Assembly (NCBI GenBank): GCA_017795105.1
Contig: CP051247.1
Coordinates: 4,930,001-4,994,000 of the forward strand
Source of the DNA: Planctomycetaceae bacterium
GTDB taxonomy: Bacteria; Planctomycetota; Planctomycetia; Planctomycetales; Planctomycetaceae
Direction of reading: 5' to 3'
DNA length: 64,000 nucleotides
In this document: positions 10,489-18,586 of the stretch, in pieces
How the letters are laid out: the number at the start of each line of letters is the position of its first letter
Position numbering within the stretch: the first letter of the stretch is position 1
The notes under the pieces: generated by a model
Told to the model about the DNA's origin: nothing
Database searches by the model: none
What the model saw: the letters and a program-made list of their open reading frames with translations, nothing else
Translations under genes and position numbers: made by a program

Positions 10489-11028
10489 ATGAGCTTTCTC
10501 GAATGGACAGTCGAGGCGGAGATCTATCTCAAACGGCTGAAAGCGGAATGTCCGTGCGAGTCTCCCTGCGATAACGTTATTCTCCCAGCCGTTCCGAAGG
10601 ATCAGATGTCCTGGCCGACGCTGAGCGGCGTGGTGAGGGAAATGGCCTGCGAGTTCTACGATGTCTGCGACGGACTCTACTGGCCCGATGTTTGGAACGG
10701 TTACTTTCTCAAGCGAGCGTCGGAGATTGGAACACCAAACGATCGGTTTGACCCCACGTACGTAGTCACAGATTCGAGCTTCGAGATTACGACCATCGGA
10801 AGCACCGGAGGCGGTGGTTTATTTGCTCTTTTGAACGAGTCTGGTCGTGTCGCGTTTTTACCGAATGCCAGAATTGAAGAGAACAAGTACTTCGACGATG
10901 ATCGCCAGGTACGAATAGTTGCGGGGTCGCTCCGGGAATTCGCTCACCTCCTTTTGTCAGACCTGCGATGTTATGTCGAGGACACGCGTGGTCATCAATT
11001 CCTGGACGGTGGAGAGAATACTCAGTGA
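10489..11028 (+). CDS. Small SUKH (SMI1/KNR4)-like protein
   Basis: About 179 residues, acidic, with no signal peptide. The C-terminal half has the pattern of the SUKH/SMI1-KNR4 superfamily: an ITTIGSTGGGGLFAL strand-turn segment, a GRVAFLP segment, and a final VRIVAGSLREFAHLLL helix. SUKH proteins are often immunity proteins of polymorphic toxin systems, but many are solitary cytoplasmic proteins of unknown role, and no toxin gene is visible beside it. I prefer the ATG at 10489, preceded by AAGG at a normal distance; an in-frame ATG at 10441 would add 16 residues. By eye it is less GC-rich than its neighbours, which could mean horizontal acquisition. Confidence 0.6.
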   Translation: MSFLEWTVEAEIYLKRLKAECPCESPCDNVILPAVPKDQMSWPTLSGVVREMACEFYDVCDGLYWPDVWNGYFLKRASEIGTPNDRFDPTYVVTDSSFEITTIGSTGGGGLFALLNESGRVAFLPNARIEENKYFDDDRQVRIVAGSLREFAHLLLSDLRCYVEDTRGHQFLDGGENTQ

Positions 11029-11361
11029 ACACACAGGGCAAGATTCAGCTCTATCGCATGCTCATCTTTATCCCGCAGGCGTTTCGCAGGAGCTAGAGCA
11101 GTTTACTCTTTGGTGTGACCGTTCCGTCCGCGAAAGATACAGCGTTTCAGGCCAGTAAATGTCCATTCGCGGACAGACGGTAGAGCGTTCCGCTCTAACT
11201 CAATCATCGCAGGACATGGACGTCCATGCGACAGCTGAGCAGCATGAATATGCTCCAAATGTGATCGTGAAGAACCGGTTTGCTGGACAGTGGCACCCTC
11301 GAAGACAAGCCTCTTGTCGCTGAGGCGACACAGAGATGAATCTCTGTGCCAACCCGACTCG
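11029..11361. other. Gene-free stretch with a cluster of short perfect palindromes
   Basis: No convincing gene is seen. The part nearest the mutase gene holds several perfect inverted repeats: TAGAGCG/CGCTCTA with a 3-base loop at 11181-11197, CATGGACGTCCATG at 11215-11228, TGTCGC/GCGACA at 11315-11330, and CACAGAGA/TCTCTGTG at 11329-11348. None has a T-tract, so these are not ordinary intrinsic terminators. They may be repetitive extragenic palindromes. Confidence 0.6.
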
Positions 11362-12708
11362 TTATCCCAGCTGTCGGGTGATGACGTCGCGGGCTTCTTC
11401 GCAGAGGGCTGTGGCATCGTCTGATGTGGGAGCTTCGGAGATCACGCGGACGATCGGTTCGGTGTTGCTGGCGCGAACCTGGACCCAGCGGTCGTCCCAG
11501 TCGAGTCGAAGTCCGTCGCCTTCGGTCGGTACGGCTGTGCTGTAATGGCGGCTCAATGCCTGGCAGGCTGTCGGCACGGCTTCCCGCGGGCAGGTCAGTT
11601 TCGATTTCACGATTGCGTACTTCGGAATCGAGTCCACCCACGTGGAAAGGACCTGATTGCGAGCAGTCAGGCCGGCCAGAACGTAGGCCATCGAGACGAA
11701 GCTGTCCCGCACGTAACCGACGCGCGGTTCGATCACACCGCCATTGCCTTCTCCGCCGATGAGGGCATTAACTTCCAGCATCTTTGCGGTGACGTTCGCT
11801 TCGCCGACATGCGAACGATGGAACGGGCAGCCGTGGCGTTCGGCCAGATCGGCAGTGACCCGGCTGGTTGAACCGTTGACGACCACCGGCCCCTTCTGAG
11901 TGCTGAGCACGTGATCGACGGCCAGTGCCAGCGTCAGTTCTTCGCCGATGTATTCTCCCGTTTCGTCGACGATGGCCAGTCGGTCGGCGTCCGGATCCTG
12001 AGCGAAACCGACATCGGCTCCGACTTCACGGACTTTCGCGGACAGACTGGTCAGATTCTCGGCGAGCGGTTCGGGAACGTGCTCGAACTGTCCGTCGGCA
12101 ACGCCGCCCATCACAATCACTTCGCAGCCGAGTTGCTCAAGCAATTGCGGCGTGGCGACGGCTCCCGAACCGTGATTGCAGTCGAGAACGACTTTGAATC
12201 GTTTCTGTTTGATCGCGGCGGCGTCAACCAGTTTGAGTACCCGTTCGATATGCGGTCCCGCGGCATCGGCGAGATGTTCGACGGTGCCGATTTGATCGTG
12301 CGGGACGTAGGCGAACTTCTTGGAATCGAGCAACGAAAGCAGTTCCAGTCCTTCGGCCTGATTGTAGACGGACCCGCGTTCGTTGAACGGTTTCAGTCCA
12401 TTCCAGGGGACCGGGTTGTGGCTGGCCGTGATCTGAATCCCACCCTGAGCGTTATAGTGCGTCACAAGCACGCCGGCGGTCGGCGTGGTGGCGATGTCGG
12501 CGTCGATCACTTTGCATCCCGTGGCGAGCAGTCCGGAAAGAACGGCGTGCTTGACCATGGTGCCGCTCGCACGGCCGTCGCGGGACAGGACGACAGTTCC
12601 GCCCTGTGCGCGGGTGCCGACGGCGGCTGCAAACTGGCAGAGGAAATCGGGGTCGAGTCCATCGCCCGCGATCGCTCGGAGTCCGGAGATGCTGAGGATG
12701 CGTTGCAT
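11362..12708 (-). CDS. glmM: Phosphoglucomutase/phosphomannomutase family protein, GlmM-like
   Basis: Alpha-D-phosphohexomutase of 448 residues, close to the usual family length. The phosphoserine loop is TASHNP with S96, the metal-binding loop is DPDADR, the sugar-specificity loop is GEGNGGV, and the C-terminal phosphate-binding segment is RASNTEP. These enzymes move a phosphate between C1 and C6 of hexoses; the GlmM subtype makes glucosamine-1-phosphate for UDP-GlcNAc and hence envelope polymers. The GEGNGG loop differs from the GGEQSGH loop of classical GlmM and from typical PGM/PMM loops, so substrate specificity is inferred; phosphomannomutase or phosphoglucomutase are alternatives. It lies 64 bases downstream of the DUF420-like gene on the same strand and may be cotranscribed with it. 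Confidence 0.85.
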   Translation of the reverse strand: MQRILSISGLRAIAGDGLDPDFLCQFAAAVGTRAQGGTVVLSRDGRASGTMVKHAVLSGLLATGCKVIDADIATTPTAGVLVTHYNAQGGIQITASHNPVPWNGLKPFNERGSVYNQAEGLELLSLLDSKKFAYVPHDQIGTVEHLADAAGPHIERVLKLVDAAAIKQKRFKVVLDCNHGSGAVATPQLLEQLGCEVIVMGGVADGQFEHVPEPLAENLTSLSAKVREVGADVGFAQDPDADRLAIVDETGEYIGEELTLALAVDHVLSTQKGPVVVNGSTSRVTADLAERHGCPFHRSHVGEANVTAKMLEVNALIGGEGNGGVIEPRVGYVRDSFVSMAYVLAGLTARNQVLSTWVDSIPKYAIVKSKLTCPREAVPTACQALSRHYSTAVPTEGDGLRLDWDDRWVQVRASNTEPIVRVISEAPTSDDATALCEEARDVITRQLG

Positions 12709-12772
12709 GAAGTTGATTCCTTCCTGGAAACTTCAACGTCCGCGTTCGGCTCCTGCCGGGACAGGCAACTCT

Positions 12773-13264
12773 CTACCGGACGAAGGCATAGTAGTAGAAG
12801 ATGAGTCCAGTGATGGACGTCATCGTCAGGTCAATGGCACTGGCCCACCCCAGAAACGCGTGCTTGCGACTGTGTCGGGCAGGCGTGACCGGACGGGGGA
12901 ATTTCCGCAGCGCTTCGAACATCGTCCACCCCCAGAGGAATGGGGTGGAGATCGCGAAGACGAGGTGAATATACAGAACCTGCGCGACCTCGGAAAGCTC
13001 TTCTGGCGACATCCGAGGCTTGGAGGGATCCTTATTAATAATCGCCTGCCAGCCTCCGTGCAGTTGCATATCGACCTCGAAGAGCAGAACGGCCACGAGC
13101 AGCAACAGAGACAACAGAATCTGCAATTTCTTGTGCAGATGATACTGGCGGCGGAACTTCACCGCCCAGATGCTGTAGCAGAGAACAGGGACGATCAGCA
13201 CGAGGGCGCACACGACCACGTCGAGCATCAGCGACGCGTCATAGCCCAGAAAACCTCGATACAT
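12773..13264 (-). CDS. DUF420-like multi-spanning membrane protein
   Basis: About 163 residues with four to five hydrophobic segments. Histidines sit at membrane-proximal positions (HLHKK, DMQLHGGW, YIHLVF, ARHSRKHAFLGW), a pattern resembling the DUF420/CtaM-type family linked to haem-copper oxidase maturation. The function is inferred and no oxidase gene is nearby. I place the start at 13264 because GAGGG lies six bases upstream and because a longer reading would run through the rpmA terminator at 13286-13318. Confidence 0.7.
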   Translation of the reverse strand: MYRGFLGYDASLMLDVVVCALVLIVPVLCYSIWAVKFRRQYHLHKKLQILLSLLLLVAVLLFEVDMQLHGGWQAIINKDPSKPRMSPEELSEVAQVLYIHLVFAISTPFLWGWTMFEALRKFPRPVTPARHSRKHAFLGWASAIDLTMTSITGLIFYYYAFVR

Positions 13265-13285
13265 GCACGTCCCTCGGGAGAAGCC

Positions 13286-13318
13286 AATAAAAAAAGCCGC
13301 ATGCAACGATGCGGCTTT
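13286..13318 (-). terminator. Intrinsic terminator of rpmA
   Basis: Ten-base perfect stem AAAGCCGCAT/ATGCGGCTTT with a six-base loop, followed on the minus strand by a run of Ts. It lies 18 bases after the rpmA stop and ahead of the DUF420-like start. Confidence 0.9.
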
Positions 13319-13335
13319 GTGTCTCAAGCGACCGT

Positions 13336-13593
13336 TTAGCTGGCCGAGGCAGCCGGCTCGATATTGATCCGACGACCGTCGCGGTCGAAGTAAACCGTAC
13401 CTTCAGTCAGAGCGAACAGCGTGTAGTCGCCACCCATGCCAACATGCTTGCCAGGATGCCATTTCGTGCCGCACTGACGGATCAGAATGTTGCCGGCCAT
13501 CACCGATTCGCCGCCGAACTTCTTCACTCCACGACGTTGTGCGTTCGAATCGCGACCGTTACGAGTGGATCCTTGTCCCTTCTTATGTGCCAT
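13336..13593 (-). CDS. rpmA: 50S ribosomal protein L27
   Basis: 85 residues, usual length for L27. It begins MAHKKGQGSTRNGRDSNAQR, the classic N-terminal tail that reaches the peptidyl transferase centre, and continues with RRGVKKFGGE, GNILIRQ, GTKWHPG and VGMGGDYTLFAL. It is a structural component of the large ribosomal subunit. In most bacteria rpmA follows rplU (L21) directly; here no rplU lies in the 541 bases upstream, so L21 must be encoded elsewhere. An intrinsic terminator follows the gene. Confidence 0.97.
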   Translation of the reverse strand: MAHKKGQGSTRNGRDSNAQRRGVKKFGGESVMAGNILIRQCGTKWHPGKHVGMGGDYTLFALTEGTVYFDRDGRRINIEPAASAS

Positions 13594-14134
13594 TGCTCAA
13601 ATCTCTGACGTTCTACGCGGTTATGGAAATATGTCTGGAATTCTTCCGTGATTATTCAGGGCTCCAAATAATATCGGCCACCGATCCGGCTTTCAAGACC
13701 GCAGCCGGGTCCTTTCCCGCGAATTCTGGTTGCTCGATCATCGACCACTTCCCCCACGGGGCGGCTGAACGGAAACCGGGACCTGTTGCATCGGTCTATG
13801 CCGATGCGTTCGTTCCTGAAACGGCGGACGAGTCCCCGGTGGTAACCTGTAGGACTTCTGACGGCTGTGCCGCGACGAGTTCCGGAAATCTGAAGCCATC
13901 GGAGGCTTTTGGTTAAGTTGCCTCAACCCCCGGGGCTATCCTTGAGGAAAAATCGGAACACCGATGATGAAAACGGTCAATATTCGTTCCGAGCGAGGAA
14001 TGAGGTTTGCATCGTCCAGCTCACCAGGATGATAATGGACGGTCTTAGGTCAGCGAATCACGTTTTTAATGTCATGCTGCAGGAGGTTGCATTGGCTGAG
14101 ATCAATTTTAGCAACTGTGAGGGGAGAGGGATAA
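13594..14134. other. Divergent leader region between rpmA and the YTV gene, with two hairpins
   Basis: No gene is recognised. Two inverted repeats stand in tandem on the YTV side: CCTCAA/TTGAGG at 13921-13947 enclosing a C/G-rich core, and ATCGG/CCGAT at 13952-13965. They lie about 170-215 bases before the YTV start and could form part of its 5' leader. A purine-rich GGGAGAGGG precedes the YTV ATG. Confidence 0.45.
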
Positions 14135-15463
14135 ATGAAACGCTTGATTGCTGGGGTTGCTGTCCTTGTGATGGCGATGTCGGCTGGGGTCGCCAACGCT
14201 AATGGCCTTTGTGGCGCATGCAATTACAACTGCTGTCCGCCGGCCGCCTGTCAGCCGTCCTGCTGTTACACCACCTGCAAAGTTGAACGTCAGACCTGTT
14301 ATCGAACGGTCTACGAAACTGTCTGCGAGCCGCAGCAGTACACCGCCTGCCGAACTGTTTACGACACGGTTTACGAAGACGTTCAGCAGACCTGCTACCG
14401 AACTGAGTACGAGCAGGCCTGCCGCACCGAAACCTATGCGGTTCAGCGGCCCGTCTACGAGACGAGCTTCCGTGAGCACACCTACACCGTACAGCGTCCG
14501 GTGTACGAAACGGCTCAGCGGGAATGTAGCTACCAGGTTCAGCGTCCTGTCTGGGAAACGCATCAGCGTCAGGTCCAGCGGGTTGTCTGCCGCCCGGTCA
14601 CCGAAACGATCAATCGTCAGGTCTGCCGCACCGTTTACCGCAACGTAACGGAAACCGTGAATCAGACTCGCTGCTACACCGTCATGCGTCCGGTCACGAC
14701 CTATCACACGGTTCGCCGTGACTGTGGTCAGTGGACCTGTCAGCCGGTTCACATTCCGGGACCGCGTGTTCCCCGCGTTGTCTGCGATCCTTGCGGCATG
14801 CCTCGCGTCTGCATGGTCCAGTGCCCGGGTTACACCGTTCAGCGTCGCGTGTGGTGTCCGAACGTTGTTGAGCAGCAGGTTCCCTGCACTCGCTACGTGC
14901 CCCAGGTCGTTCAGCAGAACTGCCCGGTTCAGGTGTGCCGCGTCGTTCCTGAGCAGGTTGTCGAGAACTGTCCGGTTCAGGTGACTCGCCTTCAGCGGGA
15001 TGTCGTGACCGAGAATGTTCCGGTTCGCGTCTGTCGCTGGGTCACGGAAACCAAGACTCAGATGGTGCCGTACCAGACCTGCCGTATGGTTGCAGAACAG
15101 AAGGTTTGCCGCGTTCCGGTTCGGACCTGCCGTATGGTCACTGAAGAACGGACCCGTCAGATTCCTTACTGCGTTGCCAAGCAGGTGCCGTACACGGTCA
15201 CTCACCGCGTTGCCAAGTGCGTGCCGCGTCAGGAAAACTACACCGTCACCCGTATGGTCGCTAAGACTGTGCCTCGTCAGGTGGCTTACGAAGTCTGCCG
15301 CCTCGTCCCGGTCACCGTCTGCAACGACAATCCCTGCAACACCGGCTGCAGCGACTGTCAGAACAGCGGCACCTACGAGTCGAACTATCTGACTCCGGGC
15401 ACCATCTATGAGAACGGCAACATTCAGCCGACTCCCGATGAAATCGGTGGCGATGAAGCCTGA
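14135..15463 (+). CDS. Cysteine-rich YTV-repeat cell-wall protein
   Basis: 442 residues. A 22-residue signal peptide (MKRLIAGVAVLVMAMSAGVANA) is followed by a mature part with 39 cysteines and many degenerate YTVQRPVYET / CRTVYETV / CRMVTEE units, mostly spaced 10-18 residues apart. This is the planctomycete YTV-repeat family, whose members were reported from the detergent-insoluble, disulfide-rich wall fraction of planctomycetes. I infer a structural wall protein crosslinked by disulfides outside the cytoplasm. The last 45 residues are acidic and lack the repeat. The start is supported by GGGAGAGGG just upstream, and a strong intrinsic terminator follows, so the gene is probably monocistronic. 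Confidence 0.93.
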   Translation: MKRLIAGVAVLVMAMSAGVANANGLCGACNYNCCPPAACQPSCCYTTCKVERQTCYRTVYETVCEPQQYTACRTVYDTVYEDVQQTCYRTEYEQACRTETYAVQRPVYETSFREHTYTVQRPVYETAQRECSYQVQRPVWETHQRQVQRVVCRPVTETINRQVCRTVYRNVTETVNQTRCYTVMRPVTTYHTVRRDCGQWTCQPVHIPGPRVPRVVCDPCGMPRVCMVQCPGYTVQRRVWCPNVVEQQVPCTRYVPQVVQQNCPVQVCRVVPEQVVENCPVQVTRLQRDVVTENVPVRVCRWVTETKTQMVPYQTCRMVAEQKVCRVPVRTCRMVTEERTRQIPYCVAKQVPYTVTHRVAKCVPRQENYTVTRMVAKTVPRQVAYEVCRLVPVTVCNDNPCNTGCSDCQNSGTYESNYLTPGTIYENGNIQPTPDEIGGDEA

Positions 15464-15787
15464 GTGAACGGGAGCTGATGCTACAACGATGATACGTCTT
15501 CCGGCAGACGACCTTATTCAAGGTCGTCTGCTTTTTTCATTTTTATGGAGAGAGCGCTGGACCGGTTCAGGAAGAACTCGACCCCACGCATCCATCCGGG
15601 TAGACTGATCGACAGACGTGATGATCGGAACACGATGTGTCGCGACCGGGACTGGGACTCAGGAACGTGACAAAGCGGCTTCCCTATTTCTCCCGCCAAC
15701 CTGAGTGCGATCAAAACGTGAAGGAAGTATTCCCGCGGCAACAGAGCCGAACGAGCGAAGGCGACCCGACAAACAGAATCGGCTGAC
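15464..15787. other. Intergenic region: YTV terminator, then upstream region of the histidine kinase
   Basis: Apart from the intrinsic terminator at 15505-15537 nothing is recognised. The remaining 250 bases presumably contain the kinase promoter, but I see no clear promoter or operator motif. Confidence 0.5.
15505..15537 (+). terminator. Intrinsic terminator of the YTV gene
   Basis: Perfect 11-base stem CAGACGACCTT/AAGGTCGTCTG with an ATTC loop, followed by CTTTTTT. It lies 42 bases after the stop codon. Confidence 0.95.
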
Positions 15788-18190
15788 ATGGACAACCGAG
15801 TAGACAGCACGACCGACCTGCCCGCACGCGTTCAGCCGCGGAACTCCGGTTCTGAAACCTGGCTTCCGGTGGAAATTCCGGGGATGTCGGTGCTGACGCT
15901 GCTGGAGAGTATTCTCAACAATACCTCGCTCGTTCTCTGGGTCATCGATGCAAACGGAACGTTTCTGTTATCGCGTGGGGCGGGACTGAAGGATATCGGG
16001 CTGGCTGATGACGAAGTCATCGGTCAGTGCCTGTTCGATCTCTACGCCAATTACCCCGATGTTTTGGAACAGATGCGGCGTGCTCTTCGTGGCGAGACAT
16101 CTCACGAATTCACGGATGTCGAAGGCGCGGTCTTCGAGAACTGGTTCTGTCCGCTCGTCAGCGAAGATGGCGAAACGCTGGGGTTGGTCGGGATCTCGAA
16201 TTCGATCACGGAGCTTTCGCAGACCCGGGAGCGGCTGGAAGAGAACCGGTCCCGATTCGAAGCGATGTTCAATCAGGGCCCGACGATGATGGTTCTGGTT
16301 GCGCAAGAATCCGGGAAGATCATCGAAGTCAACGAGTCGTTCACGAGCCTGACTGGCGTGTCCCAGGAGGATGCGGCGGGCAGAAAGTTCGACGAACTCG
16401 ACCTGTTCAATTCGGCCAGCCTCGAAACTCTGGACAATCCGACAACGGAGAACGAACCGTTCGAGTTGACGACACGCGCAGGGGAACACCGACTGTTCCG
16501 GTTAAACACTCGCACCTTTCGGTATCAGGGGGTTTTGTCCTGTCTGGTGATCGGCCAGGATGTGACCGAAGAGGAACAGGCCCGGGCGGCTCTGTTCGAA
16601 AGCGAGATTCGCTTCGAGAGTCTGGCCATGCAGGCTCCGGTCGGAATCTTCCAGTGCGACCACAACGGCAGAATGTTTTTCGCGAACCCGTATTTCTGGT
16701 CCTGCTTCGATTTTGAAAGCCTGAAGGAGCACTATCCCGCTCTCGATGAAGGGACGATCGACCCGGAACTCGATGTTTGCTGGTTCGACCTGTTTCAGGA
16801 CGAATACCAGACTTTGCAGACTGTCTGGCGGCGACGAATCAATCAGAAGACGCCGTTCCGGATGCGGCTCAGCCCGTTCGTTCCCGCTCGCGAAGTCGAG
16901 ACAGTTTCGGTGCATCTGCAGGAGTCCGACTCTGGCCGGTTTCTTGGCACGTTGATCGACATGACCGGGGTGGCGCGAGCAGAGAGTGTTTCTGCCCTGC
17001 GACAGCGGGAACTGGAGAAAGCGGTTCGCTCCCGCACCGCCGAACTCGATCATCTGAACCGGAAGCTCACTACGGAGGCCGATTCCCGGAAACGGGCAGC
17101 CGAAGAGCTGCAACTTTCTCAGGGGCATTTGCAGGCCGTTCTCGAGAATGCCGTCGATCTGATTTGCCACGTCGATAAAGAAGGGCGGATCAAATACATC
17201 AACCGCGTCGTCACTCCAGGCGTCCGACGTCAGGATGTGATCGATTCGATCGTCTTCGGCTTTATGAAGCCGGAGTACCAGGAGCCGTCCCGGGAGGCGT
17301 TACGCGCCGTCATCGAGCAGGGAAAACAGATCGAAATTGAGATGCAGGTTCCCATTGGTGAAGAGGATCGCTGCATCAATTCCCGCTGGGGACCGGTCTA
17401 CAGCGGGGGAGAGATTGTCGGGGCCACGATCGTGGGAACCGACGTCACGGAGATTCGTCGGCTCGAGGCAACCGCGAAACAGCGGCAGGATGAACTGGCT
17501 CACCTGTCACGCCTCAGTCTGATGGGAGAAATGTCGGCTCGGCTGTCGCATGAGCTCAAGCAGCCCCTGATGTCGATCGGAGGCTTCGCTCGAGGATGTC
17601 TCTATCGCGTCCGGTCAGGAGAGATGCAGCAGTCCGAACTGGAATCGATGTTGGAGCAGATTGCCGATCTGTCGCTGCAGGCGCGAAAGATCGTTCAGCA
17701 GACGCGAGATTTCGTTGCCAATCGGCCGTTTCAGAAAACGCTTAACGACTTGAATGAGATCATTAACCGTTCTCTCGAACTTGTCCGCACCGAGCTGTCC
17801 AGCGTTCCTCACAGTATCCGCGTCTCCGTACCCGACGATCTTCCGCAGGTGAATGTCGATCCGACTCAGATTCAGCAGGTCTTCGTCAACCTGTTGCTCA
17901 ACGCGATCGATGCGATTCGTACGAGTAAGAAGGCGGTCAGTCACGAAATCTCTGTCTCCGCGGCCAGGGAGCGGGAAGGCTACGTGACAGTTCGAATTCG
18001 AGATACTGGGGATGGGATTCAGGGAATCGACAACGATCGGCTGTTTGCCGCGTTTCAGTCGACCAAAGAACATGGTCTGGGGATGGGACTGGCGATCTGT
18101 CGCGGAATTCTGGAGAATCATCTCGGGGATTTGCGGCTCGTCTCGACGTCCGAAGAAGGGACCATCTTTGAAGCCGATCTCCCCGGCTGA
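15788..18190 (+). CDS. Soluble sensor histidine kinase with four PAS domains
   Basis: 800 residues, no signal peptide or transmembrane segment, so a cytoplasmic sensor. Four PAS-type regions are seen at about 35-150, 155-265, 270-400 and 450-560; a helical, charged linker near 400-445 separates the third and fourth. The HisKA box reads SHELKQPL with phospho-acceptor H588. The ATPase domain has the N box (FVNLLLNAIDAI), G1 (DTGDGI) and G2 (GLGMGLAIC). This layout resembles FixL/NtrB-type kinases that autophosphorylate His and pass phosphate to a response regulator. No regulator is adjacent, so it is an orphan kinase in this window. The HIT gene starts 32 bases downstream and may be cotranscribed. 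Confidence 0.93.
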   Translation: MDNRVDSTTDLPARVQPRNSGSETWLPVEIPGMSVLTLLESILNNTSLVLWVIDANGTFLLSRGAGLKDIGLADDEVIGQCLFDLYANYPDVLEQMRRALRGETSHEFTDVEGAVFENWFCPLVSEDGETLGLVGISNSITELSQTRERLEENRSRFEAMFNQGPTMMVLVAQESGKIIEVNESFTSLTGVSQEDAAGRKFDELDLFNSASLETLDNPTTENEPFELTTRAGEHRLFRLNTRTFRYQGVLSCLVIGQDVTEEEQARAALFESEIRFESLAMQAPVGIFQCDHNGRMFFANPYFWSCFDFESLKEHYPALDEGTIDPELDVCWFDLFQDEYQTLQTVWRRRINQKTPFRMRLSPFVPAREVETVSVHLQESDSGRFLGTLIDMTGVARAESVSALRQRELEKAVRSRTAELDHLNRKLTTEADSRKRAAEELQLSQGHLQAVLENAVDLICHVDKEGRIKYINRVVTPGVRRQDVIDSIVFGFMKPEYQEPSREALRAVIEQGKQIEIEMQVPIGEEDRCINSRWGPVYSGGEIVGATIVGTDVTEIRRLEATAKQRQDELAHLSRLSLMGEMSARLSHELKQPLMSIGGFARGCLYRVRSGEMQQSELESMLEQIADLSLQARKIVQQTRDFVANRPFQKTLNDLNEIINRSLELVRTELSSVPHSIRVSVPDDLPQVNVDPTQIQQVFVNLLLNAIDAIRTSKKAVSHEISVSAAREREGYVTVRIRDTGDGIQGIDNDRLFAAFQSTKEHGLGMGLAICRGILENHLGDLRLVSTSEEGTIFEADLPG

Positions 18191-18222
18191 CCACGACGCT
18201 TCTCCTGAAGAAAGGCTGACCT

Positions 18223-18570
18223 GTGGCTGAAGAAAAAACGATCTTCGCCCGGATTATCGACGGTGAAATTCCTGCCGACATCGTTCATTCCGACGATCAC
18301 TGTATCGCGTTTCGCGACATCAATCCGCAGGCTCCGGTGCACATTCTTGTCATTCCCCGTAAGCCCATCGCTTCTCTGTTCGATGCGACTCCGGAGGACC
18401 GCGAACTGCTCGGTCATCTGATGCTGGTCGTGCGCGATCTGGCTCTGAAGGAAGGGCTCGACGACGGATTCCGCACTGTTCTCAACACAGGAGCGGGCGG
18501 CGGACAGGAAGTCTTTCATCTGCACTTCCATCTGCTCGGCAAACGGAAGCTGACCTGGCCACCGGGCTAG
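18223..18570 (+). CDS. HIT-family (HINT-like) nucleotide-binding hydrolase
   Basis: 115 residues, typical of bacterial HINT proteins. It begins with TIFARIIDGEIPADIV, contains FRDINPQAPVHILVIPRKPI, and ends with the histidine triad HLHFHLLG. Family members hydrolyse purine nucleoside phosphoramidates and related adenylated compounds in the cytoplasm; the physiological substrate is usually unknown. GTG start at 18223. The gene sits close behind the histidine kinase and converges on the TolC-like gene, with 16 bases between the stops. Confidence 0.92.
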   Translation: MAEEKTIFARIIDGEIPADIVHSDDHCIAFRDINPQAPVHILVIPRKPIASLFDATPEDRELLGHLMLVVRDLALKEGLDDGFRTVLNTGAGGGQEVFHLHFHLLGKRKLTWPPG

Positions 18571-18586
18571 AGTTTTAGCGACCCTG

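Noticed and set aside
13265..13327. Longer start for the DUF420-like gene
   Set aside because: The extra residues would be encoded by the rpmA terminator, and a good ribosome-binding site precedes the later ATG.
14108..15205. Long open frame opposite the YTV gene (365 codons, minus strand)
   Set aside because: It is the antisense shadow of a highly repetitive gene; composition is extreme (Leu/Asn/His/Arg-rich repeats) and the plus frame has a signal peptide, ribosome-binding site and terminator.
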